Position numbers and translations under genes: made by a program | The notes under the pieces: generated by a model | The model's input: the letters and a program-made list of their open reading frames with translations, nothing else | Database searches by the model: none | What the model was told of the DNA's origin: nothing | From: an uncultured Dorea sp. | GTDB taxonomy: Bacteria; Bacillota; Clostridia; Lachnospirales; Lachnospiraceae | Reading direction: 5' to 3' | Assembly: GCA_910584095.1 (NCBI GenBank) | Contig: CAJTYU010000001.1 | Span: 62,001-126,000, forward strand | Length of the DNA stretch: 64,000 bases | In this document: positions 52,216-61,462 of the stretch, in pieces | Layout: each line of letters begins with the position of its first letter | Numbering within the stretch: the first letter of the stretch is position 1

Positions 52216-52482
52216 ATGTTCCGATTATGGGCAAAAGAATTGAAAGACAACCGAATGCTCCGGGATACCGTCATCTGCAACGATACAGACGACACCCGCA
52301 CACATAAAGTCTTTGACGCACTGGATGAGATCTGCTATAAATTTGATCTAAGCAAACCAATCTGGCTGGACAATACAATTAAGGAGTTTCAGAGACATTC
52401 CAAAACAAGGTTTTATCAGGATAATTTCGTAGATTCCGTTGACTTCGACTACCTTGAAATCCAGATTATTGAAGAAGATTAG
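52216..52482 (+). CDS. Small conserved-looking protein of unknown function
   Basis: 88 residues, soluble, acidic at the C-terminus (VDFDYLEIQIIEED). It has a strong AAGGAG site and its own promoter, so it is a real gene. The text MFRLWAKELKDNRMLRDTVI is of a type common in Lachnospiraceae, but I know no function. Confidence 0.75.
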   Translation: MFRLWAKELKDNRMLRDTVICNDTDDTRTHKVFDALDEICYKFDLSKPIWLDNTIKEFQRHSKTRFYQDNFVDSVDFDYLEIQIIEED

Positions 52483-52509
52483 CCAGAGTCACGCTCGCGA
52501 GCAGATCAG

Positions 52510-52549
52510 AAAAAAGAACTCTGCCATACCTCTTTTCAGGCGGCAGAGT
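52510..52549 (-). terminator. Terminator of the MacB-type ABC operon
   Basis: ACTCTGCC and GGCAGAGT form the stem and six T follow on the minus strand, 29 bases beyond the permease stop. Confidence 0.75.
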
Positions 52550-52577
52550 CCGTCTTCCCGCCAGCAGGCGGAACCTG

Positions 52578-53984
52578 TTATTCTGTTTTGATCGCCGCAA
52601 GAGGACTGAGGCGCATCGCCCGCAGTGCAGGAAAATATCCCGCCAGCGTTCCAACAAGCATCGCAAATCCCATTGCCGCAAGTACCAGCCATACCGGTAT
52701 ATAGGAAATGTTTCCTTCTATTCCCATGGCCGCGCCATGACCGGTCAATATATTGATAATTCCCGACAGCATAAAGCTTAGTATCATTCCCGTCACTCCG
52801 CCGATCAAGCCGATAAATGCCGCCTCCATCAAGAACATCTGCTTAATATTCTTTAAGCTGCAGCCAAGAACCTTAATAACGCCGATTTCCTTTGTGCGCT
52901 CATAAATCGACATCATCATAGTATTAGTAATACCAATTGCCGCTACCAGCAGAGAAACCGCTCCGATTCCTCCAAGCACCGCCTGAATCATAGCAAGCTG
53001 TTTCTTTGCGCTTTCCAGAAGCTCTGCGTTGGTGCTGGCATTATAGCCCGCCGCACGGATATCCGCTACAACCTTCTCCACCAAATCTGCATCGTCAACC
53101 TTCACCTGCGCAGATGAATAAGAAAACTCTTTATACGGTTTACCGCTTTTTGTAGTAGGCTGTCCCGGAATCGTTCTTCCGCTGAACTCCTTTTTTAACA
53201 CCTGCTTTAAGGTCTCCAGATCACAATATACGTTATAATATCCATTCTTATAGGTATCTGGATCTCCGTCTACCACTCCGCTTGCCCTCACCGCATGCTT
53301 TTCTGCCTTCTTCACCGCCGGCTGCTGATTATCCGGATTCTCCGCTGTCCCAAAAGAGGGGCCTTGCTGCGCTGCATAATATCCTTCTTCGTCAAGAATC
53401 AAAAATATCGTATCTTTCTGCATATCAATGTCCGGCAGTTCTCCCGTCTCGTAATAGCCTTTGCCTGTGCCTTTCTCATAAAAATTCGTGATAATTCCAT
53501 TACCATACACCAATTCCAAGGTGCTGGTGCCCGTTGCAGGAAGTCTGCCTCCCTTCGCCAGATCCAATTTCAATTCTTCCATCGCCTCCGGCGTCAGCGC
53601 CTCTAACTCTGCCCAGCCTTCATACCCCCCTTTTAACAAAATAATTGACATCTGGTACTGAGGCCGCACGCTTGTCACATGTTCTAGCTTTGCAAGCTCT
53701 TTAATCGCAGAATCCGTAAGCCGTTTATCCGATTTCTCTTCATCGCCGCTGTCCCCATAATAGATCATACTGTTACCTGCGTCTGCGCCGGTCACGCTGA
53801 TCGTATTTAGTCCCCCCATCATTTCCAGTTCTTCATACATGCTTGCCTGCAGTCCCAGACCGAGGGAAATCATTACCACAATAGAAGTCGTTCCAATCAT
53901 AACGCCCAATACAGTAAGGAAGGTACGGAGTTTCCTGCGCCTTAAACTACTGCTGCTCATCCTCAGAAGGTCCATCCAGCTCAT
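52578..53984 (-). CDS. MacB/FtsX-type ABC transporter permease
   Basis: 468 residues. An N-terminal helix (KLRTFLTVLGVMIGTTSIVV) is followed by a 270-residue extracellular domain (MacB periplasmic core) and three C-terminal helices with the FtsX signature SIYERTKEIGVIKVLGCSLK. This is the mechanotransmission layout. It works with the ATPase at 55437 and probably the CARDB-like protein between them. Confidence 0.88.
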   Translation of the reverse strand: MSWMDLLRMSSSSLRRRKLRTFLTVLGVMIGTTSIVVMISLGLGLQASMYEELEMMGGLNTISVTGADAGNSMIYYGDSGDEEKSDKRLTDSAIKELAKLEHVTSVRPQYQMSIILLKGGYEGWAELEALTPEAMEELKLDLAKGGRLPATGTSTLELVYGNGIITNFYEKGTGKGYYETGELPDIDMQKDTIFLILDEEGYYAAQQGPSFGTAENPDNQQPAVKKAEKHAVRASGVVDGDPDTYKNGYYNVYCDLETLKQVLKKEFSGRTIPGQPTTKSGKPYKEFSYSSAQVKVDDADLVEKVVADIRAAGYNASTNAELLESAKKQLAMIQAVLGGIGAVSLLVAAIGITNTMMMSIYERTKEIGVIKVLGCSLKNIKQMFLMEAAFIGLIGGVTGMILSFMLSGIINILTGHGAAMGIEGNISYIPVWLVLAAMGFAMLVGTLAGYFPALRAMRLSPLAAIKTE

Positions 53985-55440
53985 CCAGCAATCCCTCCTC
54001 CTCTTCCGCTAATCTGCGGGCTTTTCTCTTTTTCTTTATGATAATTACCGCTGCAATAACGATTACCGCTGCGGCAATTGCGATGGGAACAATTGGGAGT
54101 CCGCCTTTGGGTTCCTCCATCATACCGCTCTCCATCATCATCTCGCTGCTTTCCACCGCTTCCATTACCATAAGGTTAAAGCTTTCCTCTGCCGTTGATA
54201 CGGAACCCGCTTCATCCTCATAAGAAAGCGTCATTTTCACTTTGCCCTCTCCTTCCGAGGCCTTTGTTCCTTCCAGCATCGCATCAATAGCTGTGCTGGA
54301 ACCCGGTTCCAGATTACCTAAGAATACTTCTTCTTTTTTAATGCCGCTTCCTTCAAATATCGCTTTTACATTATATAATTTAATCCGGCCAAGATTATAC
54401 AGATTACAAGATACATTCGCCTCTGATCCTACTTCCACACTCTCCGGCGTAATTTCAAAATCACTAAATTCGAATCTAACATTCTGCTTTACCGGAATAG
54501 AGAGGCTTGCGCCCGCTTCAATCTGCGCAGCGTCACTATCTTCATATTTCATAGACAGAGCAATCTCATAAGGCTTCTGCACCAAATCCGCCTTCGCGTT
54601 CAGCGAAATAGAAATATCCGCCGTACCGTTTGCCGGAATCCCTTCTTTATAAATGGAATTTGATCCCGAAGTCGGAAGAAATGCCGGCGCTGTTGTCTGT
54701 TCGTCATTGCCCTCCGTCGGCGCCTGAAGTTCAAAGAGCATATTACTTACCTTTGTTTTTCTTGATGTATTCTTTAAATGAACCGTCAGAACAAAATCAC
54801 TTCCCGCTTTTACTTCCGCGGGATTCGTAGTAAATCCAGTCACAATAACCCTTGGCACCGAACCGTTTCCGGACGAACCAGAACCTCCTCCCACATAGGC
54901 CGCGTCGCCGGTATCAAAACCTCCTGTAAGCGGCTCGGACTGAGCAGGCTCTTCCTGCTTCGCCGAAGTATTCACATAAAAAGACTCTTCCGTAGCTATG
55001 ATTTTATTGTCATCCACCGACTCAACATTCGCCGTAATCTTGAATGTCAATTGATACCGCTGCGCGCCCGCGTCGTCTCTCTGCATAAAATTAAATTTAA
55101 CGCTGCCGGTACTTCCTTCTGTTCCCGCCGCCCCCAGTTCGGGCAAGCCTGCTTCATACTTCTGGTACTCGGTTATGAACGGCCAATCAGCTCCACGGTC
55201 TTTGAGTATGGGGGATACCACAATATTTGTAACCTTCTCCGTACCGGTATTCGTTATATTCAGCACAAAATCCTGCGGCTCCCCGCATTGATACGTCTGC
55301 ACGTTATTTCCCGGCGCTTCTATTTTTAACGGCGACGGCGCCTCTTCTTCAGCCTTTGCCGGAAGCTCCTCCAGCCCCGCCGCTCCCAGCAGAACTGCCG
55401 CCATACATATCCTTGCCAGCCATCTATTTACTCTCTTCAT
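53947..55440 (-). CDS. Secreted multi-domain CARDB/COG1361-like protein with C-terminal anchor
   Basis: 497 residues: signal peptide (1-31), three or four immunoglobulin-like CARDB domains (for example FVLNITNTGTEKVTNIVVSP and FVLTVHLKNTSRKTKVSNML), a C-terminal helix and an acidic tail LLDELDGPSEDEQQ. It overlaps the ATPase by 4 bases and the permease by 38. It takes the place of a MacA-type adaptor and may bind the substrate outside the cell. Confidence 0.75.
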   Translation of the reverse strand: MKRVNRWLARICMAAVLLGAAGLEELPAKAEEEAPSPLKIEAPGNNVQTYQCGEPQDFVLNITNTGTEKVTNIVVSPILKDRGADWPFITEYQKYEAGLPELGAAGTEGSTGSVKFNFMQRDDAGAQRYQLTFKITANVESVDDNKIIATEESFYVNTSAKQEEPAQSEPLTGGFDTGDAAYVGGGSGSSGNGSVPRVIVTGFTTNPAEVKAGSDFVLTVHLKNTSRKTKVSNMLFELQAPTEGNDEQTTAPAFLPTSGSNSIYKEGIPANGTADISISLNAKADLVQKPYEIALSMKYEDSDAAQIEAGASLSIPVKQNVRFEFSDFEITPESVEVGSEANVSCNLYNLGRIKLYNVKAIFEGSGIKKEEVFLGNLEPGSSTAIDAMLEGTKASEGEGKVKMTLSYEDEAGSVSTAEESFNLMVMEAVESSEMMMESGMMEEPKGGLPIVPIAIAAAVIVIAAVIIIKKKRKARRLAEEEEGLLDELDGPSEDEQQ

Positions 55441-56189
55441 GATTCCAAAACCTCCCTGCCTTCTACCTGATCTCTTCTCTCTGCCGAATCCGTTTCCCGC
55501 TTCCGTCTATCCTCAATCCGGACGATTTTGCCGTCTATAATATGGAACACTCTGTCCGCATATTCTGCCAGATGGTTATCATGGGTTACCATTACCAGCG
55601 TCATATTCTGCTCCCTGACAATCTGCTTCATCAGCTTCATAACCTCTTCCGACGTATGGGAATCCAGATTTCCCGTCGGCTCATCTGCAAATATAATATC
55701 CGGCTCCACCACCAAAGCCCTTGCCACGCCTACGCGCTGCTGCTGGCCGCCGGACATCTGTGTGGGCAGATGCTTCCCATGTTTTTCCAGCTTTACTAAT
55801 TTTAAAAGCTTCTCTGCCTTTTTCATGCGAACGCTCTTCGGCACTCCGCGGAAGCTTAACGGAAGCGCAATATTCTCCAATGCATTCATCGTACCAAGCA
55901 GATGAAACGACTGGAAGATAAATCCCACATGCTGCCGCCTGAAAGTAACTAACTGCTCTTCGTTCATCTTCTCAATATGCTGTCCGCTGATAATAACCTC
56001 TCCCTTTGTAGGGTGCTCCAAACCTGCCAGCATATTAAGAAGCGTGGACTTTCCTGAACCGGAGGTTCCCACAATCGCACAAAACTCTCCCTTATATATG
56101 GTAAAATCAACGCCGTCCAGAGCCCGGACGGCTTCATCTCCCAGACGGTAGAGCTTATACAGATGCTTCACTTCTATGACTTTTCTCAT
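55437..56189 (-). CDS. MacB/LolD-type ABC transporter ATPase
   Basis: 250 residues with Walker A GTSGSGKST, QMSGGQQQRVGVARALV signature and FADEPTGNLD Walker B. A charged C-terminal extension (KRETDSAERRDQVEG) is unusual. It starts a three-gene operon with the CARDB-like protein and the FtsX-type permease. Confidence 0.92.
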   Translation of the reverse strand: MRKVIEVKHLYKLYRLGDEAVRALDGVDFTIYKGEFCAIVGTSGSGKSTLLNMLAGLEHPTKGEVIISGQHIEKMNEEQLVTFRRQHVGFIFQSFHLLGTMNALENIALPLSFRGVPKSVRMKKAEKLLKLVKLEKHGKHLPTQMSGGQQQRVGVARALVVEPDIIFADEPTGNLDSHTSEEVMKLMKQIVREQNMTLVMVTHDNHLAEYADRVFHIIDGKIVRIEDRRKRETDSAERRDQVEGREVLES

Positions 56190-56279
56190 TGCGCCCTCCT
56201 TCCCTCCTTTTCACTTTCCCAGTATAGTCCTCAAATCATAAGAAATCCGGTAGTAAATCCTTAAGTTTTTCTTAAAAAT

Positions 56280-56322
56280 ATACTGCACTGCAGCGGCCGA
56301 ATGGGTCCCTGCAGTGCAGTAT
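56280..56322 (-). terminator. Perfect 14-bp inverted repeat, terminator of the Ytr-type operon
   Basis: ATACTGCACTGCAG and its exact complement flank a 15-base loop; ATTTTTAAG follows on the minus strand. It is 44 bases beyond the permease stop. TTTAAG-n5-CTTAAG direct repeats lie right after it. Confidence 0.65.
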
Positions 56323-56365
56323 CCCAAAGTCTGATAGCTTTACCGAATATGAACACGCCGGAACA

Positions 56366-57178
56366 TTAGCTTAAGTTTAACTTCTTCTTCATCAGAAGAT
56401 AAGTCGCCGCATAAAATCCTACCGCCGTGATTAGTGTAGTCGCCATCGAAACCAGATACGTCCTTACGTAAAACTGATACAAGTAAGTCTCATCCGTTAC
56501 TCCTATAAAAACCGAGAACCCGGTTGCCACTCCGATTACGCCGGTGATAATGCTTACGATCATATTGATGCTGAAATAAGCGACGATCGCTCCCAAAACC
56601 CTGTGATTAGAAAATAGCTGTCCAACTGCAATCGACACATACAGCATTACTACATTTGTAACAGATGAAGTTACCAATAACAGGATAACCGCCAAAGATA
56701 TTTTACCATAACCAAACGAAGACGGGAAGCCCATTGCCGCCAGAAGTTCATCCTTATACAGCATAAATTCCTCTATCACCGGCTGATACAAAACCAGAAT
56801 AAAAACGCTCAGCGTTACCAGCATAACGTCGGCAAACATCCATACGCTGCCGGTAATTGTTTTTGCAATTAATAACTGTCCTTTTGAAACAGGAAGCGTA
56901 TGGGTCAGATATCCCTCGTCGGAATATATATTTTTATAAAAATGAATTGCTATCATCATAAGCGTTCCAAATAGCGCCGTCGTAAATAATATCACATACA
57001 CAAAAATTCCGATCGCCACGATAATACCCCCAATATCCGATAGCCCGCCGGGGTTTTGCATCATCCTCTTCACAAACAAGAATCGTCCCATAATTGCAAC
57101 AGCCAGAAGCATGGCATGAATCACAATCAGATAGCGGCTCAAAGCCTTAAAATCATATTTTATTAATTTCCCTAGCAT
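56366..57178 (-). CDS. ABC-2 type permease of the Ytr-like operon
   Basis: 270 residues with six membrane helices, starting LGKLIKYDFKALSRYLIVIH, the usual opening of these clostridial permeases. It overlaps the ATPase gene by seven bases. Ytr systems respond to cell-wall antibiotics in Bacillus; here substrate unknown. Confidence 0.8.
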   Translation of the reverse strand: MLGKLIKYDFKALSRYLIVIHAMLLAVAIMGRFLFVKRMMQNPGGLSDIGGIIVAIGIFVYVILFTTALFGTLMMIAIHFYKNIYSDEGYLTHTLPVSKGQLLIAKTITGSVWMFADVMLVTLSVFILVLYQPVIEEFMLYKDELLAAMGFPSSFGYGKISLAVILLLVTSSVTNVVMLYVSIAVGQLFSNHRVLGAIVAYFSINMIVSIITGVIGVATGFSVFIGVTDETYLYQFYVRTYLVSMATTLITAVGFYAATYLLMKKKLNLS

Positions 57179-57873
57179 CTGAATACCTCCCTGAATAACA
57201 TATCTATCGATTTTTTCTGCTCCATACGGATCTCATCCACCGTAGCGTTCAATACTGCCTGCCCATTCTGCAGAAAGATCACACGGTCCAGAATTTTTTC
57301 AATATCCGATATCAAGTGCGTAGATATGAGGATTGTAGCATTTTCATTATAATTGGTCAGAATCGTATTTAGTATATAATCTCTGGCCGCCGGATCAACG
57401 CCGCCGATCGGCTCATCCAGAATATAAAGCGACGCTTCTCTGCTCATGACCATAACAAGCTGCACCTTCTCCCTCGTTCCTTTAGACAGCGCGCGGAGTC
57501 TTGCATGCAGGCTGATGCCTAACGCCTCCAGCATCTGCTGAGCTCTTTCCCTCTTGAAATCTTCATAAAAATCTTCAAAATAGGAAACCAAATCCCGCAC
57601 CTTCCAGGACGGCGTCAAATAGGTCCTCTCCGGCAGATAAGAGATAATCTTCTTCGTTTCCACGCCCGGAAGCTTCCCGTCAATATGAATACTGCCTTCC
57701 GATGGCACCAGCAGATCGTTGATCAGCTTAATCAGCGTCGTCTTGCCGCTTCCGTTAGGTCCCAGCAGTCCCACAATCTGTCCCCGCTCCAGAGATAAAT
57801 TCAAATTTGATAAAGCCCACTGCCCATTTCCATAGGTCTTCGATAAACCATAACATTCTAAAATCGGTTTCAT
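57172..57873 (-). CDS. ABC transporter ATPase, YtrB-like
   Basis: 233 residues with Walker A GPNGSGKTTLIK and Walker B YILDEPIGGVD; the signature is degenerate (ALSKGTREK in place of LSGGQ), as in YtrB relatives. It starts four bases inside the regulator gene (ATGA) and overlaps the permease. Confidence 0.85.
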   Translation of the reverse strand: MKPILECYGLSKTYGNGQWALSNLNLSLERGQIVGLLGPNGSGKTTLIKLINDLLVPSEGSIHIDGKLPGVETKKIISYLPERTYLTPSWKVRDLVSYFEDFYEDFKRERAQQMLEALGISLHARLRALSKGTREKVQLVMVMSREASLYILDEPIGGVDPAARDYILNTILTNYNENATILISTHLISDIEKILDRVIFLQNGQAVLNATVDEIRMEQKKSIDMLFREVFRC

Positions 57874-58244
57874 TCTTTCTTCTCTCCCTTCATTGCCTCC
57901 TCGAATAATACTCGTATCTCCTCTTCCTTCAATCCAAGACTGCGCATATTTTCAAAAAATTCTGCAAGATATTTTCCCGCCTGTTCTCTCTTAAGTTCTT
58001 TTATCAATTCCTTATCCTCCGTAATGAATCGTCCGCTTGTACGCTGGGAATACACCAAATTTCCCCGTTCCAGTTCAGACAACGCCTTCTGCATCGTATT
58101 AGGATTCACCGCCGCTTCAACTGCCAGTTCCCGTACCGACGGGAGTTTATCGCCCGGTCCATACCTTCCTGAAATAATATCTCTCTGGATCTGTTCCATC
58201 AGCTGTAAATATATCGGCATGTTATTATCCAAATTCCATTTCAT
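57870..58244 (-). CDS. ytrA: GntR-family regulator, YtrA type
   Basis: 124 residues: a GntR winged helix (IISGRYGPGDKLPSVRELAV) with a short 45-residue C-terminal dimerisation tail, the YtrA arrangement. It is the first gene of its operon and probably represses it through the inverted repeat in its promoter. Confidence 0.85.
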   Translation of the reverse strand: MKWNLDNNMPIYLQLMEQIQRDIISGRYGPGDKLPSVRELAVEAAVNPNTMQKALSELERGNLVYSQRTSGRFITEDKELIKELKREQAGKYLAEFFENMRSLGLKEEEIRVLFEEAMKGEKKE

Positions 58245-58272
58245 CGTATCACCTCTCTTAAATTGTTCCTTT

Positions 58273-58317
58273 GTATTAAGTTAATAATACAATAATATAT
58301 TAATACAGTTTTGTCAA
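58273..58317 (-). promoter_or_regulatory. Promoter and operator of the ytrA operon
   Basis: TTGACA and TATTGT are 17 bases apart. Across the spacer and -10 lies an inverted repeat with GTATTAA and TTAATAC ends (58273-58306), the type of site expected for YtrA. Confidence 0.55.
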
Positions 58318-58438
58318 GAGCTTTGGAAAATTTTCCACACGCGGTTGGGACTGCCAATTTTCATCTATCCCTCTGCCCTTGTATGTGATATGATATATTA
58401 TGCAATAAGCAACAAAATTCAGAGGGATATACCTTAAT

Positions 58439-58462
58439 GAACATTAGCAGTTCGTTAAGTAT
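58439..58462 (+). repeat. Dispersed palindromic repeat, copy 4
   Basis: GAACATTAGCAGTTC followed by GTTAAGTAT. It differs in three positions from the matching part of 50273-50340 and lies just before the 58488 gene. Confidence 0.55.
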
Positions 58463-58487
58463 GCGATACCGGAACCGGAGCAGAATT

Positions 58488-59147
58488 ATGAAAGACATCA
58501 CTACAGCAGAGGCATATTTTTTATGCGCGGTACAAAGCAAAGGAAAAATATTCGGACATGACGACAGTAAGATTGCGTGTCTCTTAGCCGCCGTTTTCCA
58601 TGAAATGAAAAATTCCGGCCTCATTGAACTGGCCGGAACAAAAATAAAGGTTATCCAAAAAAAAGAACTGCCCGCGAACTGCGCCGCTTATCTGGCTCCT
58701 GTCATAGGGCACTTGAGGGAACTGGATTCACTGGAACTTAGAATTATCACTCAGGATTATAACAGCGGATGGTCCGACCGGCGCTTGAACGCACTTACTA
58801 CTGTAATTGGAACCGGACTGGCCGACCGCGGCCTCGCCACCAAGGCAAAACTTGGCCTTTTTAACGGCCGGGTTTATTTCATGCCTCATAAGACCGCCAT
58901 CCCCTCGCTGGCCGCCGAACTTTTGGTAAACATCCTTTATCAGACGCCCATCGCATCCGAAGACGGCTTTTTATGGCTTCTCCTTGAAAAAAGCTCCTGC
59001 ATACCAAAAGACTTTTCAGCGCAGCAGCGGCAGGAAATCCATGAAAAGGTCGCCGCCGCCATCCAGTTCTCACCGGAAACGAACCTTGCTAAACTGGATA
59101 TGTTCACCGACAAACTGCTGTCCCTAGTTAAACACTATCCTATATAG
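58488..59147 (+). CDS. Protein of unknown function, possibly GPP34/GOLPH3-like
   Basis: 219 residues, soluble and helical: ITTAEAYFLCAVQSKGKIFG, AAVFHEMKNSGLIELAGTKI, then LTTVIGTGLADRGLATKAKL. The order (regulatory helix, small beta unit marking G-x-I, long helical tail) recalls the GPP34 family, but similarity is weak. The start at 58488 has GGAGC upstream. It ends overlapping recD2 by eight bases on the other strand. Confidence 0.55.
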   Translation: MKDITTAEAYFLCAVQSKGKIFGHDDSKIACLLAAVFHEMKNSGLIELAGTKIKVIQKKELPANCAAYLAPVIGHLRELDSLELRIITQDYNSGWSDRRLNALTTVIGTGLADRGLATKAKLGLFNGRVYFMPHKTAIPSLAAELLVNILYQTPIASEDGFLWLLLEKSSCIPKDFSAQQRQEIHEKVAAAIQFSPETNLAKLDMFTDKLLSLVKHYPI

Positions 59148-61398
59148 TCCCCTCGGCCGGACCGCCGGATCCCTGCGCTCCGCCGCTGCCCATTTGTCCG
59201 GAAAGCCGTTCTCTCAGCATAGTATTCCTCTTCGTAACCGTAAGATTCCTTACCGCATATGCTAAGGCCTTCTTCGTTCCCACCATGACAAGAATCTTTT
59301 TCGCCCTTGTAATTCCCGTATAGATCAGATTACGCTGCAGCATCACAAAATGCGTCATCAAAACCGGCATAACCACAATGGGATATTCACTGCCTTGCGC
59401 TTTATGTATCGTAGTAGCGTAAGCATGAACCAGCTCATCAAGCTCTGTCACATCATATTCTGCCAAACGCGTATCAAATCGTACCGTAAGTGTCCGCGCC
59501 TCCAGATCCACCGCCTCAATCATGCCGATATCCCCGTTAAACACTTCTTTGTCATAATTGTTTTTTATCTGCATGACTTTATCGTTAAGGCGGAAGACAG
59601 ACCCGCTGCGGCGCAGACCGTCTCCTCTGGGATTTAGCGCCTCCTGTAAGGCAATATTCAAATTCGCTGCCCCCGCTATACCTCTCTGCATCGGTGTCAA
59701 TACCTGAATCTGCGAAGGAGACGTCTGATAATATCTGGATAGTTTATTCTGCACCAGATTTACAATCTCTGACAGCGCCTGCTCCGGTTCTTCCCTCTCC
59801 AGAAAGAAGAAGTCCGTATCCATGCCGTTTGAAATATCCGGAAGCATGCCTTTATTAATCCTGTGCGCATTCATAATAATCCTGCTGCTCTGAGCCTGCC
59901 GGAATATCCGCGTAAGCCGGATAACCGGGAAACGCGAGGAATCAATAATATCCCGGAGAACATTCCCCGCTCCCACCGACGGAAGCTGATCGATATCGCC
60001 GACCAGAATCAAACGCATACCTTCCGGAACCGCCTTCAAGAGCGCATTCATCAGGATAATATCAATCATAGAGCATTCGTCCACAATCAGCACGTCTCCC
60101 TCCAGCGGATTCTCTTCATTTCTCTGATATCCTTCCGAGGGCTTATATTCCAGCAGCCTGTGGATCGTCTTAGCTTCCATTCCCACCGCTTCCGACATTC
60201 TCTGAGCGGCGCGTCCGGTAGGCGCCGCCAGAAGGATCTTAAGTCCATAGGCCAGAAAAGCCGCAATAATCCCCTGCGTAACAGTAGTCTTACCGGTTCC
60301 CGGTCCTCCGGTCAGCACCATTACCTTGGAAACCGCCGCTCTTCGGATAGCGTCCACCTGTACTTCATCATATTTCATGTGCACCATCTGTTCAATCCGG
60401 GCAACGTCCACAGACAAATTCTCATTCCCTGTTTTGCTTCTTGCTTCCAGCAGCCTGCTATAGAGCCGATCGGAGGCAGGCGCCGCATGAAGCTTCTTTA
60501 ATTTGCCGGCCGTCCCCATCTCGGCGAAGAAAAAGGGCGGCAGATAAATAGCATCAACACGCACATCTTCCCCGGCTTCTTCACTGTAGGCAGCCTTGGT
60601 ATCCTGAATCAAATCCTTATCCTTAAGCATCTGATCCAGCGTCATAATAACAGAGCTCTCCTCCGCCTCCAGAAGCTCCGCAGCATGTCTTATTAACTGA
60701 TATTTTTCACCATAGACATGTCCTTCCTCCGCAAGACTGCTCAGAGCATACATAATACCGCTTCTCAGGCGCACAAACGCTTCCTTGGAAACTCCCAGCT
60801 TCTGTGCGATCTGATCAGCGGTACGAAATCCAATTCCCCAGATATCGTCTGCCAGACGGAATGGATTCTCTCTCACAATCCCTATGCTCTCATTGCCATA
60901 CTCTTTGTAGATTCTGGCGGCATAAGAAGTATTTACCCCATGCTCCTGAAGAAACAGCATCACATTCTTAATCTCTTTCTGACGCTCCCAGCTCTCGGCA
61001 ATCTGATCCACTCTCTTTTTTCCGATTCCTTCTACCTCAAGAAGCCTCTGGATATTTGTTTCAATTATTTCCAGCGTATCTGTGCCAAACTGCCGAACGA
61101 TGCGTTTAGCAAATTTGGGTCCGACACCCTTTATCAGGCCGGAGCCAAGATACTTCTCTATGCCGTAAATTGTAGCAGGCATGGTCTCCTCCCATGAATC
61201 CGCCACAATCTGCCTTCCGTATCTGGCGTCCACCTTCCAGCTCCCTTCCACCAGAAGAACAGACCCCACATTAGCGTCGAAAAGGTTCCCGACCAGCGGA
61301 ACTAAATCATCATACCCCTTGATACGCACTTTTAGGACCGAGTATCCGTTATCCGGATTCTGGTATGTAATTCTCTCTACCACACAGCGAACCTTCAT
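59140..61398 (-). CDS. recD2: RecD2-type ATP-dependent DNA helicase
   Basis: A 5'-3' superfamily 1B helicase for DNA repair that works without RecBC. 752 residues: an N-terminal OB-like region, a helix-hairpin-helix block (QRLLEVEGIGKKRVDQIAES), Walker A LTGGPGTGKTT, DECSMID and the C-terminal HAYATTIHKAQGSEYPIVVM motif. The length suits the clostridial YrrC/RecD2 family. Confidence 0.93.
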   Translation of the reverse strand: MKVRCVVERITYQNPDNGYSVLKVRIKGYDDLVPLVGNLFDANVGSVLLVEGSWKVDARYGRQIVADSWEETMPATIYGIEKYLGSGLIKGVGPKFAKRIVRQFGTDTLEIIETNIQRLLEVEGIGKKRVDQIAESWERQKEIKNVMLFLQEHGVNTSYAARIYKEYGNESIGIVRENPFRLADDIWGIGFRTADQIAQKLGVSKEAFVRLRSGIMYALSSLAEEGHVYGEKYQLIRHAAELLEAEESSVIMTLDQMLKDKDLIQDTKAAYSEEAGEDVRVDAIYLPPFFFAEMGTAGKLKKLHAAPASDRLYSRLLEARSKTGNENLSVDVARIEQMVHMKYDEVQVDAIRRAAVSKVMVLTGGPGTGKTTVTQGIIAAFLAYGLKILLAAPTGRAAQRMSEAVGMEAKTIHRLLEYKPSEGYQRNEENPLEGDVLIVDECSMIDIILMNALLKAVPEGMRLILVGDIDQLPSVGAGNVLRDIIDSSRFPVIRLTRIFRQAQSSRIIMNAHRINKGMLPDISNGMDTDFFFLEREEPEQALSEIVNLVQNKLSRYYQTSPSQIQVLTPMQRGIAGAANLNIALQEALNPRGDGLRRSGSVFRLNDKVMQIKNNYDKEVFNGDIGMIEAVDLEARTLTVRFDTRLAEYDVTELDELVHAYATTIHKAQGSEYPIVVMPVLMTHFVMLQRNLIYTGITRAKKILVMVGTKKALAYAVRNLTVTKRNTMLRERLSGQMGSGGAQGSGGPAEGTI

Positions 61399-61462
61399 AA
61401 CCTCTGCTTCTCCTGTTTTCTTCTATATACCGGCAGCGGCGTCCGCTTTATGCCGCCCCTTT

